Source: Branchiostoma lanceolatum (taxonomy: Eukaryota; Chordata; Leptocardii; Amphioxiformes; Branchiostomatidae). From it: a DNA stretch of 64,000 bases. The notes below the pieces were generated by a model, which worked only from the letters and a program-made list of their open reading frames with translations, did no database searches and was not told where the DNA came from. The stretch is from assembly GCF_035083965.1 (NCBI RefSeq), contig NC_089723.1:39377193-39441192 (forward strand), given 5' to 3'. This document shows, one piece after another, positions 45,650 through 56,175 of the stretch (position 1 is the first letter of the stretch; each line of letters opens with the position of its first letter). A program made the position numbers and the translations under genes.

Positions 45650-46390
45650 ATCGTCGAGGATGCCAAGTCGGCTAGCTTGGATCACCCTGCATCACTCGTC
45701 CATGTCCTCCAGCAGCGTTTGTAGCTGTGCCGATGAGTCCGGTGTCTCTCCTTAAGCCCCCGTCACAAATAAGAAATTTAGCTCGGCCGACGTGTTGGCG
45801 AGCTTCAAATTTGTATTTTCGGCCGAAGTACGGCTGGCGTCCTGTCGATTACGCGGGCTTCGAGCGATTTTTAGAAATCAAAGTTGATCCAAATATTGGC
45901 CTTTTACCAGGTTAGTCGATTCTGACATCGTCCATGTCCAAGAGATGGTACCATCTCATGGGGGATTTTTAGTGTTCGACGGACGTCACCCGATATTTTT
46001 ATTGAAAAATACGGTCGACGCTCGGGCGATTTTGAAATTCGGCGAGCTTCGGGCGATCTACAAATTCTGCCGACGCTCGCATGAATTGTGACGCCGGATT
46101 TAGGGTGTCTGTGAGAGTTGTTCGTCGTCGTCTGTCATGACGTCACAATACGATACATATGATGACCAAGAGATTTTCAGCACAGTAGAAAGTGCGTGTT
46201 ACACATATGTACATAGCATCCCGGTGAATGACTTGGCTGTTTGGGGTAATATAACGTTACAAGATGACGATTGGAGGCAGTTTATGATAAAAGACAGTCG
46301 TGGCATGTGCTCTTAGGTACGGAAATTTTTATAAAGCACCCTTGTCGATTTATTCTATTTCATGCTAAATGAACCAGTCAATCAATAAAT
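45650..46390. other. intergenic, nothing recognised
   Basis: AT-balanced sequence with several GGCCGA/TCGGCC motifs but no assigned element. Confidence 0.4.
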
Positions 46391-46400
46391 CGTCTTTATT
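46349..46400 (-). terminator. candidate poly(A) signals of the LRR gene
   Basis: Two AATAAA hexamers on the minus strand, at 46400-46395 and 46354-46349, lie ~255 and ~300 nt past the LRR stop codon. No other evidence for the cleavage site. Confidence 0.45.
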
Positions 46401-46653
46401 CGTCCTCTACCTCTTCAGTACTGTTTGCAGTGATGTCTTAGTTAGTCATCTGACAAGTAAGATAGTTGTCCATGCTGTTTTTGTTATCCGTTATTTACAT
46501 TGTGTGACATTTCTGTAAAGTACGTTCCGTTGTCAAGACTACTAATATAGTAGATGGCTATGAATCGGTTCAGCAGACGTAAAAGTGCATGGATAGATGT
46601 CTCTGCTTCATAGAAATCATTCCAATGCATAAGAACAGTAGTAAAATAAAAAG

Positions 46654-46948
46654 TTAAACCACAGGAAGTCCGTCTAGCAAAACGATATTTATAAAAGTCA
46701 CAGCGAAAACAAAAATCAGACACCATCTAGATGGTCCTAGCAGGACTAAGCCATCAGGCGCAGATGATGTGTTGTCCCCATTGTCCGAGTCGTTGTAGAT
46801 GATTTCCGGTTCTTCTGTAGGGACGCAGTTGAACTCAGGCAGACTGACGTTCGCGATGGGGACGTTTTTCAGAGCCGGTGGAGAGGCGCACGTTGGGGTT
46901 TTGTAGGTTACGTTTGTCTCCTTCATCCAGTTCCACAGGTCCACAAGG
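46654..46948 (-). CDS. LRR protein exon 3: LRRCT and C-terminal anchor
   Basis: After CCCTACAG it encodes LVDLWNWMKETNVTYKTPTC, then ASPPALKNVPIANVSLPEFN. It has three potential N-glycosylation sites, an acidic spacer EEPEIIYNDSDNGDNTSS and the hydrophobic end. Confidence 0.9.
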
Positions 46949-47077
46949 CTGTAGGGGGACATTTCGTACAACGAATATCATCAATTATTATGTTTATTGT
47001 TTGTGCATGTTTTTGTGTGTGTGTGTGTGTGTATGTATGTACGTATGTGTGTGTGTGTGTGTGCGTGTGCGTGTGTG

Positions 47078-47120
<43 letters not shown>

Positions 47121-48749
47121 ATGTTTGTACGTCACCCCCCTCTCTCTCTGTAGTGTGCGTGTGTGAGGGTATATGTGTGTATGTTTCGCAATCTCTCAGT
47201 CCCTCTATTTGTGTGTGTGTGTTTGTTAGATGTAGCTGGAAAGATACATTGACATATTGGAATATTTGGTATTCCATGTTTACAGTTTTTAAACTGAGAG
47301 AAAAGAGGAAATAATTGAATTATTTTGTTTAATTTTCCGAAAGGACAAACAAATGTAAAGAACATAAGCGAGTCACCACGTATTCATCGTACATTTTGGC
47401 GACGCCCCAGGGGCGGAGACAGTTGTGTACATTGTTAACACCTACCCGCAGTTGCAGTGCCAAGGGTTGGAGGTCAAACGGACCTTCGTCAAGCTGGGGA
47501 GCGCATCGAACACACTGGAGGGGATCCGTGAGAGATTGTTGTTGTTCAGGGTCAGAGAGTCCAGTTTTATCAGCCCAGAGAAGGTCTTCTGTGAGACTTC
47601 ACTCAGCTTGTTCCAATCTAACCAGAGAATCCGAAGGTTGACAAGATTGCCGAAAGCACCGTCTTCGATTTTGCTGACGAATGGATGGAAGGTTTATTGT
47701 AATAATTGTCATAACCCGCTAAGACAAGTACATTGCAGCCAAATGGCTGAATTGCGTAAGATACTTAAAACAAACTGTTAACTACTTTTACAAATTACAA
47801 CTTACCATTTGTAGAATTTGTTCGATCTTACCCATATTGTCTAAAACACAATTGAACAGACTTAAAACACATGATTATTAAAACAGATCGGCCAAGGTCC
47901 ACACCTGATCCTGTTGATGAAGAGCTCCAGTTGTTTGAGGTTCTCCAGTCCGTCCAGCATGCCGTTAGGGATGGTTTTTAGGCGATTGCTCCGCAAACTA
48001 AGCGTCGATAACTTCTCTAACGGCCGAAACGCTCCGTTGGTGATCTTTACAATGTTGTTCTGTTCCAAGCGGAGGTTATCGAGAATCTCCAACCCAACGA
48101 ACGTCTTCGGCTTGATGTTCGTCAAGCGGTTGTTGTTGAGATTGAGGAAGGAGAGTTCGACAAGATGGCGGAAGGTGTTGCTCCTGATGATGCTGATGTT
48201 GTTGTAACTCATGTCCAGGTTTTTCAAGTTATGCAAGCCGACAAACATCCCGGAGTTCACCACGGTCATGTCGTTATAGGATAGATCCAGGTTCTCAATA
48301 CTCGTGAGATCGTTAAAGGCTCCGTCGTCGATGTTGCGAATCATGTTGGACGATAAAATCAGCCGTTTCAGCGACGTTAGACCAACGAACATCCCGGAGC
48401 GGATGGCGGCCATGCGGTTGTTCTTCACGTCGAGATACGTCAGACGGGACAGCGTGCTGAAAGCGCCGTACGCAATCCGCGTGATGTGGTTGGCCGTGAA
48501 GTACAGCTGTGTCAGGCTGCCTAAGCCCACGAAATCTCCACTTGTGACTTCTGATATCTTGTTGGAATCGAGGAACAACCTTTTCGTGTTGAAAGGAATG
48601 GAGTGAGGAACTCTTGTTAAGCTCTTGGCCTCGCAGTGGACTCTGTCAGCATCTTCCAGGCAGCGGCAGGAGGCGGGGCAGGCTTCTACAGCAGAGCGCC
48701 GCTGTGCGAGATGCAGGAGAACTGCAGACAACACGACTCTCACCAGCAT
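46654..48749 (-). CDS. secreted/anchored leucine-rich-repeat protein (3 coding exons)
   Basis: Joining 48749-47905, 47673-47446 and 46948-46654 gives 1368 nt (455 aa), phases 2/2. After a signal peptide (MLVRVVLSAVLLHLA) comes an LRRNT (CPASCRC...C), twelve 24-residue LRRs of the LxxLxLxxNxIxxI type, and an LRRCT (NPWHCNC ... PTCASPP ... C). The protein ends with a hydrophobic stretch, RWCLIFVFAVTFINIVLLDG, four residues before the stop. That suggests a GPI-anchor signal or a C-terminal TM with no cytoplasmic part. Such proteins act outside the cell in adhesion or recognition, but no specific ortholog is recognisable. The second Met was chosen because it gives a clean signal peptide and an acceptor-like TATCGTCAG lies 18 nt upstream. 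Starting at 48782 adds 11 residues. Confidence 0.9.
47012..47222. repeat. (GT)n microsatellite in LRR intron 2
   Basis: GT runs with a CTCTCTCTCT interruption. On the transcript it is a CA tract ending ~64 nt before the terminal-exon acceptor. Confidence 0.95.
47446..47673 (-). CDS. LRR protein exon 2: LRRs 10-12
   Basis: 228 nt starting after CATTCGTCAG. It encodes KIEDGAFGNLVNLRILWLDW, then LSEVSQKTFSGLIKLDSLTL and the LRRCT start NPWHCNC. The exon border cuts inside LRR 10 (NRI|SK). Confidence 0.92.
47905..48749 (-). CDS. LRR protein exon 1: signal peptide, LRRNT, LRRs 1-10
   Basis: 845 nt. It encodes ACPASCRCLEDADRVHCEAK, then regular repeats such as LTYLDVKNNRMAAIRSGMFV and LKNLDMSYNNISIIRSNTFR. 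Donor CAG|GTGTGG. Confidence 0.94.
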
Positions 48750-48840
48750 CGCAGCAGGTAGGGATTCCTGACGATACAACATTGCAGATTAAGTGTAAGG
48801 CTTCCATGAATATCTTCATGAGGTTGGTAAATCCCTGGAA

Positions 48841-49100
48841 AACAAAGTTCTTTGTACACAACAAGATGTTTGTAATTAGTCAACGCTTTGGTGACTGTCT
48901 GTCACCTTTATTGGGGTAATACTAACTGATTCTACGTCACGCTGAGGGGGGATATAAACGCAATCACGTTTGGGACTGCATTGCAGCAGCGACACCTAGC
49001 TGCGGTACGAAGTATAACCAGTAAGTATAGGAAGGCGACAGGCGGTCACCGTAACGTCGGCTAGGTGTTAACTCCCCGGTTGCACACAAAGAACTTTGTT
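48841..49100. mobile_element. MITE with AACAAAGTTCTTTGT ends
   Basis: Left AACAAAGTTCTTTGTACAC and right CACACAAAGAACTTTGTT are inverted. The interior has GACTGTCTGTCACC and CAGCGACACCTAGCTG. The family includes 63606-63906 and partial copies at 37600 and 40350. Confidence 0.85.
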
Positions 49101-49104
49101 ATCG

Positions 49105-49555
49105 AGTGATTTATTAACCTGATGAAACTCTTCACAGAGGTTCCCCAGGAGAGTTAGTGGCTTGCCAGACTTGGACAAGCGCCCATCTCAGACAACAGCA
49201 CCTCTGCAATGCGTTCGGATTGGAAAGGTCACCCGACGAGCCATGTATCAATTTGGCAGCTTAGTTCCGATCAATGAACCTACTTCTGTATAAATTATTC
49301 ACACTTTCTCCCCAACATGTCTCAATTATCGCATGCTTAAGTTTCCTCTACTGAACATTATCGGATTTACCTTTGTTGCATGACCATATTTGGTTTCACG
49401 TGTAGAAGTTTTTGCACGACTGGGGTCAAGACAAGGTTAGTGTTGAACTTGAGACGGTGATATTTGACCTGGTGCCATGGTCACCGTTTTCACTAGAACG
49501 TGTTGGTCTTTTCACCTTTTCTATTTTCTGCCGAAGCTATGACGACCACATTGAA
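49105..49555. other. intergenic, nothing recognised
   Basis: No gene or repeat identified. Confidence 0.45.
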
Positions 49556-49559
49556 CTAC

Positions 49560-49805
49560 TAAGTTGCTCAGTTTCCACTAGAGGCTGCAACCGACGAGCG
49601 ACCAAAGATTTGATAGATCGCGCAACGACCTAGATAGAGAACGAATTTTAACATTTTGTGTGTGTGTGTGTTTTGTTGTCGTTTGAATCATACTTTAACA
49701 TCTGGGGTCATTTTCCAATTAGGAGTCATGATCAAGGATGACACAAATGCAATTTTGGTCGCTGTACGGTCGCTCAGCGAGCGCTGTCTGGTGGAAAGCA
49801 GTGTT
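49560..49805. mobile_element. dispersed short repeat (GCGACCAAAG family), copy 4
   Basis: GAGCGACCAAAGATTTG, GTTTGAATCATACTTTAACA and CTGTACGGTCGCTCAGCGAG align best with copy 1 at 5755. Confidence 0.55.
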
Positions 49806-49809
49806 CGTA

Positions 49810-52533
49810 CAGTAGAGGTTGAGTCAAGATTATTTGATCTTATAATAGTTACGATTTTATTTTTGCGCCACTCGATTGGTCGAGTTTGCTGTTGAGAATG
49901 GCTAAGATTTTTTTCCAACGAAGCGTCTGCCAAAAACCAATCAAAGTGCCTTGCAGTAATTTACGAGGTGATTTGGTTGACTTGAAAGCGTGGGTGTGAT
50001 TTATTAACTCCTGCTTTAAGTACTTCAAATTTGTGAGATAAGCCGAAGATGGCGGGAAGAGTCCACCGTATTCAGTTTTATTGTTTTCCTGTTTATCTTG
50101 TTGGTATGTAGAACATGAAATCAAATAAAAACGTTTTACAACATGATATTTCAGTTCAATTAAAGTAACTTTAACACAGATAGCTAGCCTGTTGGTATCT
50201 TCGATTGTGGAAGATGGAAGACAGACATACGGATAACGTCACTTCAGATCCGGAACTACATCGGTTTACGGCTATCAGTGAGACCAACGATCATTTCATG
50301 AAGTCCGATCTCTACATGACAAGCAAATACTAGAAAATGTGTACACCAAACACAAATTGAATTGTCAAGGAAACAGTAGCTGATGCTGCAACCGGTGACA
50401 GTAGATATAGTTTACCTAAATGGATCCTTGGATAACCATCATTACCAGTATGACATACACAATGCATTATCTGTAATAGAACTATAATATCACCATCTAA
50501 TATCAAAGCATTTTCGATTAGCTCACCAGGACATGTAAAATAGCTGTACATACGGGTAGACAGGTAGATAAGGATCCTTGGTCAAGAAGTATAACAAGAA
50601 CGGCATCTACAGTGCCATTTTGCCTATCGACAAGTAAACAATTCTCGAGTGGTAGGAACAGTAACTGTAAGTAATGGTGGACAGTACCTTTACGCAATCA
50701 GAGAAGAAGGTCCTCATCCATGGAACCGAACACCGCAACTAAGAAACTCATCCTTAAGACGACACCCTGTGTTCGAGCAGGCTGACCTGAGTTCTGTCGC
50801 CCTTCTCTGACAGAACACTCGCAGACTGAGGCGATGAAAGTCTTGCCAAAGACGCGCGATCGGCGATCCAAACTTAATTACGCCGAATCTTCCACCACCT
50901 CGTTGCCACGTTAATGTGATACGCTTGTGTGGTCTTCTTGTTTCCAAGTCTGCACATAAATCTCCTTGCATGGAGTACTGTGGATCTTAAAAATTTCGCG
51001 GTGGTTTTAATTTCACGGTGACCTCTTCACCGCGAATAGACGTTTCCAATGTATTACTAGTACTATCTGTACTACAGAATTGTTTCAACCGCGAATTTAA
51101 GACACTGCGAAAACCTCCTTTCCCTCCTACTATGAATAAACGACCGCAAGAGTAATGACGTTTCAGTACTAGTCGGGGCGTTAAATTGCGTGTGACGCTT
51201 GCTAGAAAAGCAGGGACATTCATTAAACCTATCTTCGATCCATCTTCTTCTTTTGCCATTCTTAGCTGACTATACGGTGAGGCTGGCTGTTTTTTCCAAG
51301 CAGCTACGTAGTAGTGCACTGCGGCTTCGCTACGGCTTGCGTTTTTGGCAAAGCACACCGGGTCCATCCTACTCTTCTCGATAAGCGTGTTTGGCTCTTT
51401 AACAATCCGATGTTGAAATATCTTCCTGCAATGAAATGTTATGTCTACTTTGCAGTCCTATCATAGCCTGGATGCCATCCTCCGTTGTTACCACAGGCTC
51501 AATCTTTTAACGGAGGATGGTACCCAGCTGCAGGCTACTCCCAACATAGCGTTGTACGGGTGGGCTTAAGGGTGTTTTACCGGGCCCTGTCTGCTATAAT
51601 GACCCGTTCCTGGCAGCCTGTCTTGGTTTCTGTCAGCCTGTCTTCTTAGCTGGCATATAGAATGTCGCCTCTAATTACGTCAAACCCGTAAACCCGCCCC
51701 CGGGCGGGCTAATCTGTGTGGGCGGGCGGGTACCACACCCAGCGCCGTAGATATACCGGAGAGCTCCCGATGCTATGGTTTCCAGGCTATGTACGGTACC
51801 GATCCAGACGCCGTTCTCAGTGGGAGGTAACTTAAGCCCTTGACTGGTGCGCCTTAAACGATGACAGATGAGGCTGTGAGAGAGGCCGCAGTCGTGAAAT
51901 ATTCATGCGTTCCCACACGCGGTAATCCGATTACAACTTCACAGGACTTGTCAGCTTTTCCCAGTCCCAGGTACTGAAATTCTTGTTTCTTTCACTGTAA
52001 CTTTATGTTCACTGTTTTCACTGTCACCCATGTACCGTAAACTTATCATCACTGTGAAAAAACTTGTTATTATCTATGATTCCTTCACATATCTGTTCTG
52101 TAAATCACCACCGTGAAGTTGAAGTTCAGTGAAAATGTAAATTTTCCTTACACCGTGGAAGTTTGCTACCGTGAAGATAAAGTGAATCTTACTATCTTAC
52201 TGAAGTGGCGCTGTGTATTCCGATATCTACCTTCGTCAAGTAGATTATGTTTTCGGTGACGTTTGTGTGTTTGTTGCAAGCATAACTGGCTAAATTGATA
52301 ACAGCCTCGCAGTAGAGCTTCTGATTCAATATCTTGGTAACTTGAAGACCTGGTTCGAATACGAGGAAGAGCATCCTGGTTGGAGCTGCATTCATCCTTA
52401 GGAAGGGACGTAAAATGTAAAATGGGGGACCCGTGATCGAGGAGGTGCCACGAGGACGTTACAAAAGGCACTGCAACAGCCTCATTACTAATGATAAGAT
52501 GGGTACCTAGCTACTGGCTGTACTTCAGATGAC
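49810..52533. other. intergenic, mostly unclassified repeats
   Basis: 50990-51170 (AATTTCGCGGTGG ... TTCAACCGCGAATTTAAG) and 51990-52190 (several ACCGTGAA/TTCACTGT motifs) look like degenerate inverted-repeat elements. No coding domain was found. Confidence 0.4.
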
Positions 52534-52536
52534 TAT

Positions 52537-53306
52537 GACCCCGTTCACACTCATTTTTTTCAATCGCGATTGAAGTATAATCGCGATTGTTCGATCCGAT
52601 CGCGATTGAACGCAAAGAAACTTTTGCGTTCACACTGCTTTTCGCCAAGTGGATTAAAGTACGCCGTGATCCGATCGCGATTGAAGCATGCTATCGGCGA
52701 TCATCTGGTAAATGTTGTTGTTGTCCTTGTTTTGTGTCTATTTTTCCGCAGGACATTGTCACATGGTGCGGTAAATGTCCCTCTTTCGGTGACATTTCCC
52801 CAGTTTGGCCTGCACCTCCTCTCTCCCCCAGATTGCGATGAGGACCCTGGTCTCCTCATCGCGCCATCTGCCACCAGCTGAAGTTGCTGACGGAGTTTTA
52901 TTCTTCTTCTTGGGCATTGTTGACGATGAAAAGTTGTTGTTGTTGTAAAAGAGCGTTCTGACGTGCGGATTGGGTTTGTTTTCCCGCGCGATGCGAACTA
53001 TGACCCCACGTACCCGCATGTATGACCTCCCACCCCCGGAACCAGCCGAAACCTCCGCCGATCGCGATGGAATGAATCGTAGTTGTGTTCACACTCAAAA
53101 TTTGATAGGATTGGATTGGATCCGATCGCGATTAATCCAATCAAACTACCTCCGGAGGTAGTTACAATCCAATCGCGATTGGATCGTTTTGGATCGTTCC
53201 AATCGCGATTGGGAGCGTTCACACTCAAAAAATCAATCGCGATCGGATCGATTCAATCGCGATTATACTTCAATCGCGATTGAAAAAAATGAGTGTGAAC
53301 GGGGTC
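52537..53306. mobile_element. Harbinger-like element, 770 bp, perfect 53-bp TIRs
   Basis: GACCCCGTTCACACTCATTT at the left is repeated exactly, inverted, for 53 bp at the right end, with TAT flanking both sides (52534-52536 and 53307-53309) as a 3-bp target duplication. Eleven TCGCGA-centred palindromes ((C)AATCGCGATTG and variants) occur in the TIRs and sub-terminal regions. The minus strand keeps a Myb/SANT-like remnant (GRWRDEETRVLIAIWGREEV then QAKLG, KRDIYRTM-stop at ~52762-52975). No DDE transposase is present, so movement would need a helper. Superfamily is inferred from TSD length and the Myb-like fragment. Confidence 0.85.
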
Positions 53307-53309
53307 TAT

Positions 53310-53760
53310 AACTCGAGTTGCTGTGGATTGATATTTATGAGATTTGGAATGTGGGTAGGATTCGGCAAAACAAAACACAATTGATTATGGACCGCCAAGC
53401 GGCTTTTTACGGTACTGCACCGGAATTCCGGTTTTTCCTATCTCGTGTTCTGAACATGCTATGGTCATAAATCTTCAATGGTTGATACTCTACTCTTGGA
53501 CTCGTCAAGAGGTGCAGGGGTTGTTGGTCATACCCGAGTGGAACGCCCTGCCTGCTGGAGGCCTGCCCGCCTTAGCCTGGGACCTCCTCCCCCCCTACTT
53601 TGCCCCTCGCGGGGTTATCTGGGGGTAGTCTAAGTTGAAGTTGAAGTTTGGGCCTCCTGTCAGCTTGTTTGGAACTGCAGGGTCTGATTTTGACATGGAA
53701 ATAAAATAAGCTCAAGAAGGGTTGACGGATCGTCATGATCTTTGGTATGAAGATAGCTCA
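53310..53760. other. intergenic, nothing recognised
   Basis: No exon or known repeat; unrelated to the flanking element. Confidence 0.4.
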
Positions 53761-53762
53761 AG

Positions 53763-53995
53763 TGATGTGTGTGGCTGATTTATTCAATTCAATTCAATTC
53801 AATATACAGTTATAGACGCAGTGTTACTGACATTATTGCTGGTTTACAAAGTGATGTGTGTGTGGCTGGTTTATTCAATTCAATTCAAATCAATAAACAG
53901 TTATAGACGCAGTGTTACTGACATTATTGCTGTTTTACAAAGCGATGTGTGTGGCTGGTTTATTCAATTCAATATACAATACAAGCCAGCCTTGC
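53763..53995. repeat. ~90-bp tandem repeat, 2.5 copies
   Basis: GATGTGTGTGGCTGGTTTAT starts near 53763, 53853 and 53944. Each is followed by ATTCAATTCAATTCAA and ACAGTTATAGACGCAGTGTT. A further fragment (ACAGTTATAGACACAGTGTT) is at 54297. Confidence 0.85.
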
Positions 53996-54589
53996 AGGCA
54001 ACGGCTGGCTGCCTGAATTACGCTTTGTTTTACAATGTTAATAATAATAATAGTCTTTATTGCATATTCCTGCCCAAATAGGGCTAAATGCACAGATGAC
54101 CACACGTGGTCTATATGAAGCGTAATGCAAAACATGAATTGATAAAATGCTACATTCTAACATTAAAAACTGAAAAACATACAAACTGTGGGCTGTTGCT
54201 AAACTAACGATGATCACCCAGTAGTTTCTTCTCTCTTTATGAAACATATTACACGTAAATCACAATATTACAATTACGGACTCAATTACAGTTCATTACA
54301 GTTATAGACACAGTGTTACAGACATTTATTTATTTTGATTTACCACATTTTGTGGAAGGATTGACATAACAGGTGAACTATCACCTGTTCAAGATGTCAT
54401 CCCAGACCGGACTGTAAGATTTCGACCACCGCACACCGGGGCATGCCCCTACTCTTTTTCGAAAGGTGTGGTGGGTTCTGTAACGTGCGCGGGGTGTTGC
54501 TCTCCCCAAACACGAGACCTCCATTTAACGTCCTATCCGAGGGACGTCCCTAACCCTAGATGAGCTAGGTACTCATTTACATCTGAGTG

Positions 54590-54736
54590 AAGTGAGGAAA
54601 GTCGTGTTAAGTGCCTTTCCCAAGGGCACAACGTCGGGGCGCAAGTTCGGACATGTCTCAGGGCACACCTGGGATTAGATCCCGGGACCCATTGTTTGAC
54701 AGCCGCGTGCTTTACAGTTGCGCCACACGACGCCAT
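54590..54736 (-). mobile_element. tRNA-derived SINE with Nin-DC-like domain
   Basis: On the minus strand a tRNA-like head (GTGGCGCAACTGTAAAGCAC, then GGGTCCCGGGATCTAATCCC) is followed by GTTGTGCCCTTGGGAAAGGC. The latter resembles the deeply conserved eumetazoan Nin-DC SINE domain. Family membership is from memory. Confidence 0.6.
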
Positions 54737-54739
54737 ACA

Positions 54740-55624
54740 TTATTGTTGTATTACATTTTCACAAGTCAAGTAAAAGATTGCTCATTGTACATGATAAGTT
54801 AAAAGCACTCATGGATATCTTGAGAAAACTTAAGATATAAAATAAATCTCTTGATAATCTCTCGGTGCACTTGGCCGAGCAAGATGGCGAAGTTGCAGCA
54901 GGTATGTGTATATGCTGTCACGTTGTGTACTGTTTAGTAAGTGAACCATGTATGGGATAGGAGTTTTCTTACATCTGTAAATCCTTGTGTTAATAGAGTC
55001 TAGGGGGTGTGAAGCGCTGGTTCGTCTGATGACGTCAGCCTACTGTGAAGACGGTGAAGTTAATTTCAAATCAAGCACATCCATCTATCTTCCTGCCTGT
55101 TACGCATTTTCTAGGACACGTTTCAGAAACTGGTAATGAATTTGGTATGGCCAAACCAGGAGCTTTTTAATCTATGGAATGTTCTTCCTTACCTTACCTT
55201 AGACCTTAGATCCTCCCGCAACTTTGTTGCATAGGTCAACTTGGCTCCGGATACTTCTTCTCCAAAGGATGCGGAATGTTCTTCACATACAAGAAATTAT
55301 GGCTACGTGTGGGAAGATCTGAAGATTCTTTCTTTGTCAAAGCTGAGGCGCGGCTGTCATTGTGCAGTACTGCTTCATAGCTTTCGTGTCCATAGTCTAT
55401 TTCTTTTGTGTTAGGTTTCTACTCAACAGACTCTTAAGAGCATTCGGAAAACAACACGCCTATTTCTCTCATTGCTATGATTCCAGGTTTTACGTTTTAC
55501 TGGCTAGTTTTAATGCAGATGGTCGGAGAGCCGTTGTACAGTGGTGGTGAGAGTTCCGCCTGTCGTCTATGAACCTCCTGGAAAAATTAGCAGAATTAGC
55601 AGGGATGAAACGTGGATTGGTGTG
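54740..55624. other. 3' flank of the lectin gene
   Basis: Contains a CCTTACCTTACCTTAGACCT patch (55188) reminiscent of a retrotransposon end. Nothing else recognised. Confidence 0.4.
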
Positions 55625-56175
55625 CTACAGACATGTTTTCTGACGAGAGGAATAATGCTCTAATGTTCTTAGCGTGGTTGATACTTCAGCTGTTCCATGT
55701 TTACAAGACATGGAATGGTTTAAGAATACGGTACGATTAAAAGAAGTACCTGGAACAGTCTGGCATATGTAGCCAGAATCCATGCTGCATGATCTGACGA
55801 CCCACTTGTCAGAATTTCTGCCATCGTATTGAGCGCACGCTTTGCTCGTCGGGTCTCCCAATGGTTGTCCCGGAGCCCAGGAGTTGTACGTGCCGAGTGC
55901 AGAACCATCCATCCACTCAAAGCTTCCTTCCCTGTGCTGACGATGCAGGCCGAACCAAAAGCACCCCCTGTTGTTCACGGACTTGTACAAGGAGATCAGG
56001 AAGGCGTTGGTCTCAGCGTCTCGGGGCATGGCGAGGGTGCCGCCGTCCTCACGACAGATCGCGGCTGCTTCGATGAAGGTCTTGATTATGTACATGCTGA
56101 AGTTGGGTCTGCACAGAAAGCCGAAGGCCTTGTAGCAGATGCCACGCCACATTGTGTAACCTTTAGGACAAGAGA
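55625..56175 (-). CDS. lectin exon 4: C-type lectin domain
   Basis: After GTTTTCCAG it encodes SCPKGYTMWRGICYKAFGFL, then AAAICREDGGTLAMPRDAET, FEWMDGSALGTYNSWAPGQP and the closing CAQYDGRNSDKWVVRSCSMD. It reads to TAG at 55625 unless the donor at 55749 is used. Confidence 0.9.

Noticed and set aside
50987-51367. 126-codon minus frame
   Set aside because: Overlaps a degenerate inverted-repeat element; no recognisable protein.
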